Assembly: GCA_026984385.1 (NCBI GenBank)
Contig: JALSSH010000049.1
Span: 1-5,004 of the forward strand
DNA length: 5,004 bases
Reading direction: 5' to 3'
From: Ardenticatenia bacterium
GTDB lineage: Bacteria > Chloroflexota > Anaerolineae > Aggregatilineales > Aggregatilineaceae
The notes under the pieces were generated by a model, which worked only from the letters and a program-made list of their open reading frames with translations, did not search any database and had not been told where the DNA came from. The number at the start of each line of letters is the position of its first letter. The stretch's first letter is position 1. Positions 4,953-5,004 of this stretch are shown in pieces. Made by a program: the position numbers and the translations under genes.

Positions 4953-5004
4953 ATGCTGCACACAAGACGGTTGGCGCTGGGGTTTTGGCTGGCGCTGGTG
5001 ATCG
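4953..5004 (+). CDS. Start of a gene for an exported or membrane-anchored protein (3' partial)
   Basis: Only the first 17 codons are in the window: MLHTRRLALGFWLALVI. The peptide has a short positive n-region (HTRR) followed by an unbroken hydrophobic stretch (LALGFWLALVI), typical of a Sec signal peptide or an N-terminal membrane anchor. RR is not in a Tat S/T-RR-x-F-x-x context (it reads T-R-R-L-A-L), so Sec is more likely. The start is supported by AGGAGG 6 bases upstream. The gene lies 434 bases after the large gene and beyond its terminator, so it is probably transcribed separately. Its function cannot be told from this fragment. Confidence 0.8.
   Translation, partial: MLHTRRLALGFWLALVI

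Noticed and set aside
4607..4963. 118-codon - strand frame across the spacer
   Set aside because: It overlaps the ribosome binding site and start of the downstream gene, its composition is Arg/Gly/Pro-rich from palindromic DNA, and no start signal is visible. A repeat-derived pseudo-frame is more likely.

Overview
The window is GC-rich bacterial DNA dominated by one very long reading frame on the + strand. The frame is open from base 1 to a TAG at 4516-4518 (1505 residues in view), and its start lies upstream of the window. It encodes a modular, cysteine-paired, almost certainly extracellular protein. After it come a strong Rho-independent terminator, a gene-free spacer of about 400 bases rich in inverted repeats, and the first 17 codons of a second + strand gene with a good ribosome binding site and the start of a signal peptide or membrane anchor.

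Large gene, region by region (residues counted from base 1). Residues 1-35 are the tail of a PKD/Ig-like domain. Residues 36-224 are two divergent PKD/Ig-like domains. Residues 225-307, 391-475 and 481-554 are canonical PKD domains with WDFGNG, WDFGDG and WQFGDG motifs, and residues 308-388 are a degenerate PKD-like domain. Residues 560-1090 hold six tandem copies of a roughly 85-residue beta-rich module marked by an N-x-GG-[DA]-M motif and two cysteines. Then come a Pro/Thr linker (1089-1111), a short segment with cysteines spaced 20 apart (1112-1155), and a TolB/PD40-type beta-propeller (1156-about 1488) with six clear blades and a probable degenerate seventh. The protein ends in an acidic to neutral tail with no visible cell-wall sorting signal. 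All 27 cysteines in view follow a regular scheme, essentially one pair per domain, which suggests an exported, disulfide-stabilised surface or secreted protein.

Source organism: high GC, PKD arrays with cysteine pairs, GGDM-type modules and TolB-like propellers with DGNWE[IL]Y blades together resemble large secreted proteins of Chloroflexota (Anaerolineae and relatives). This is recollection-based inference, not proof; no rRNA or housekeeping marker is present. The downstream gene is separated from the large gene by the terminator and probably has its own promoter, so the two are unlikely to be one operon. I see no tRNA, rRNA, CRISPR array, transposase or phage gene. Nothing here shows a defence or biosynthetic system. 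The most notable content is the six-copy cysteine-framed module, the architecture of the host protein, and the palindrome-rich spacer.
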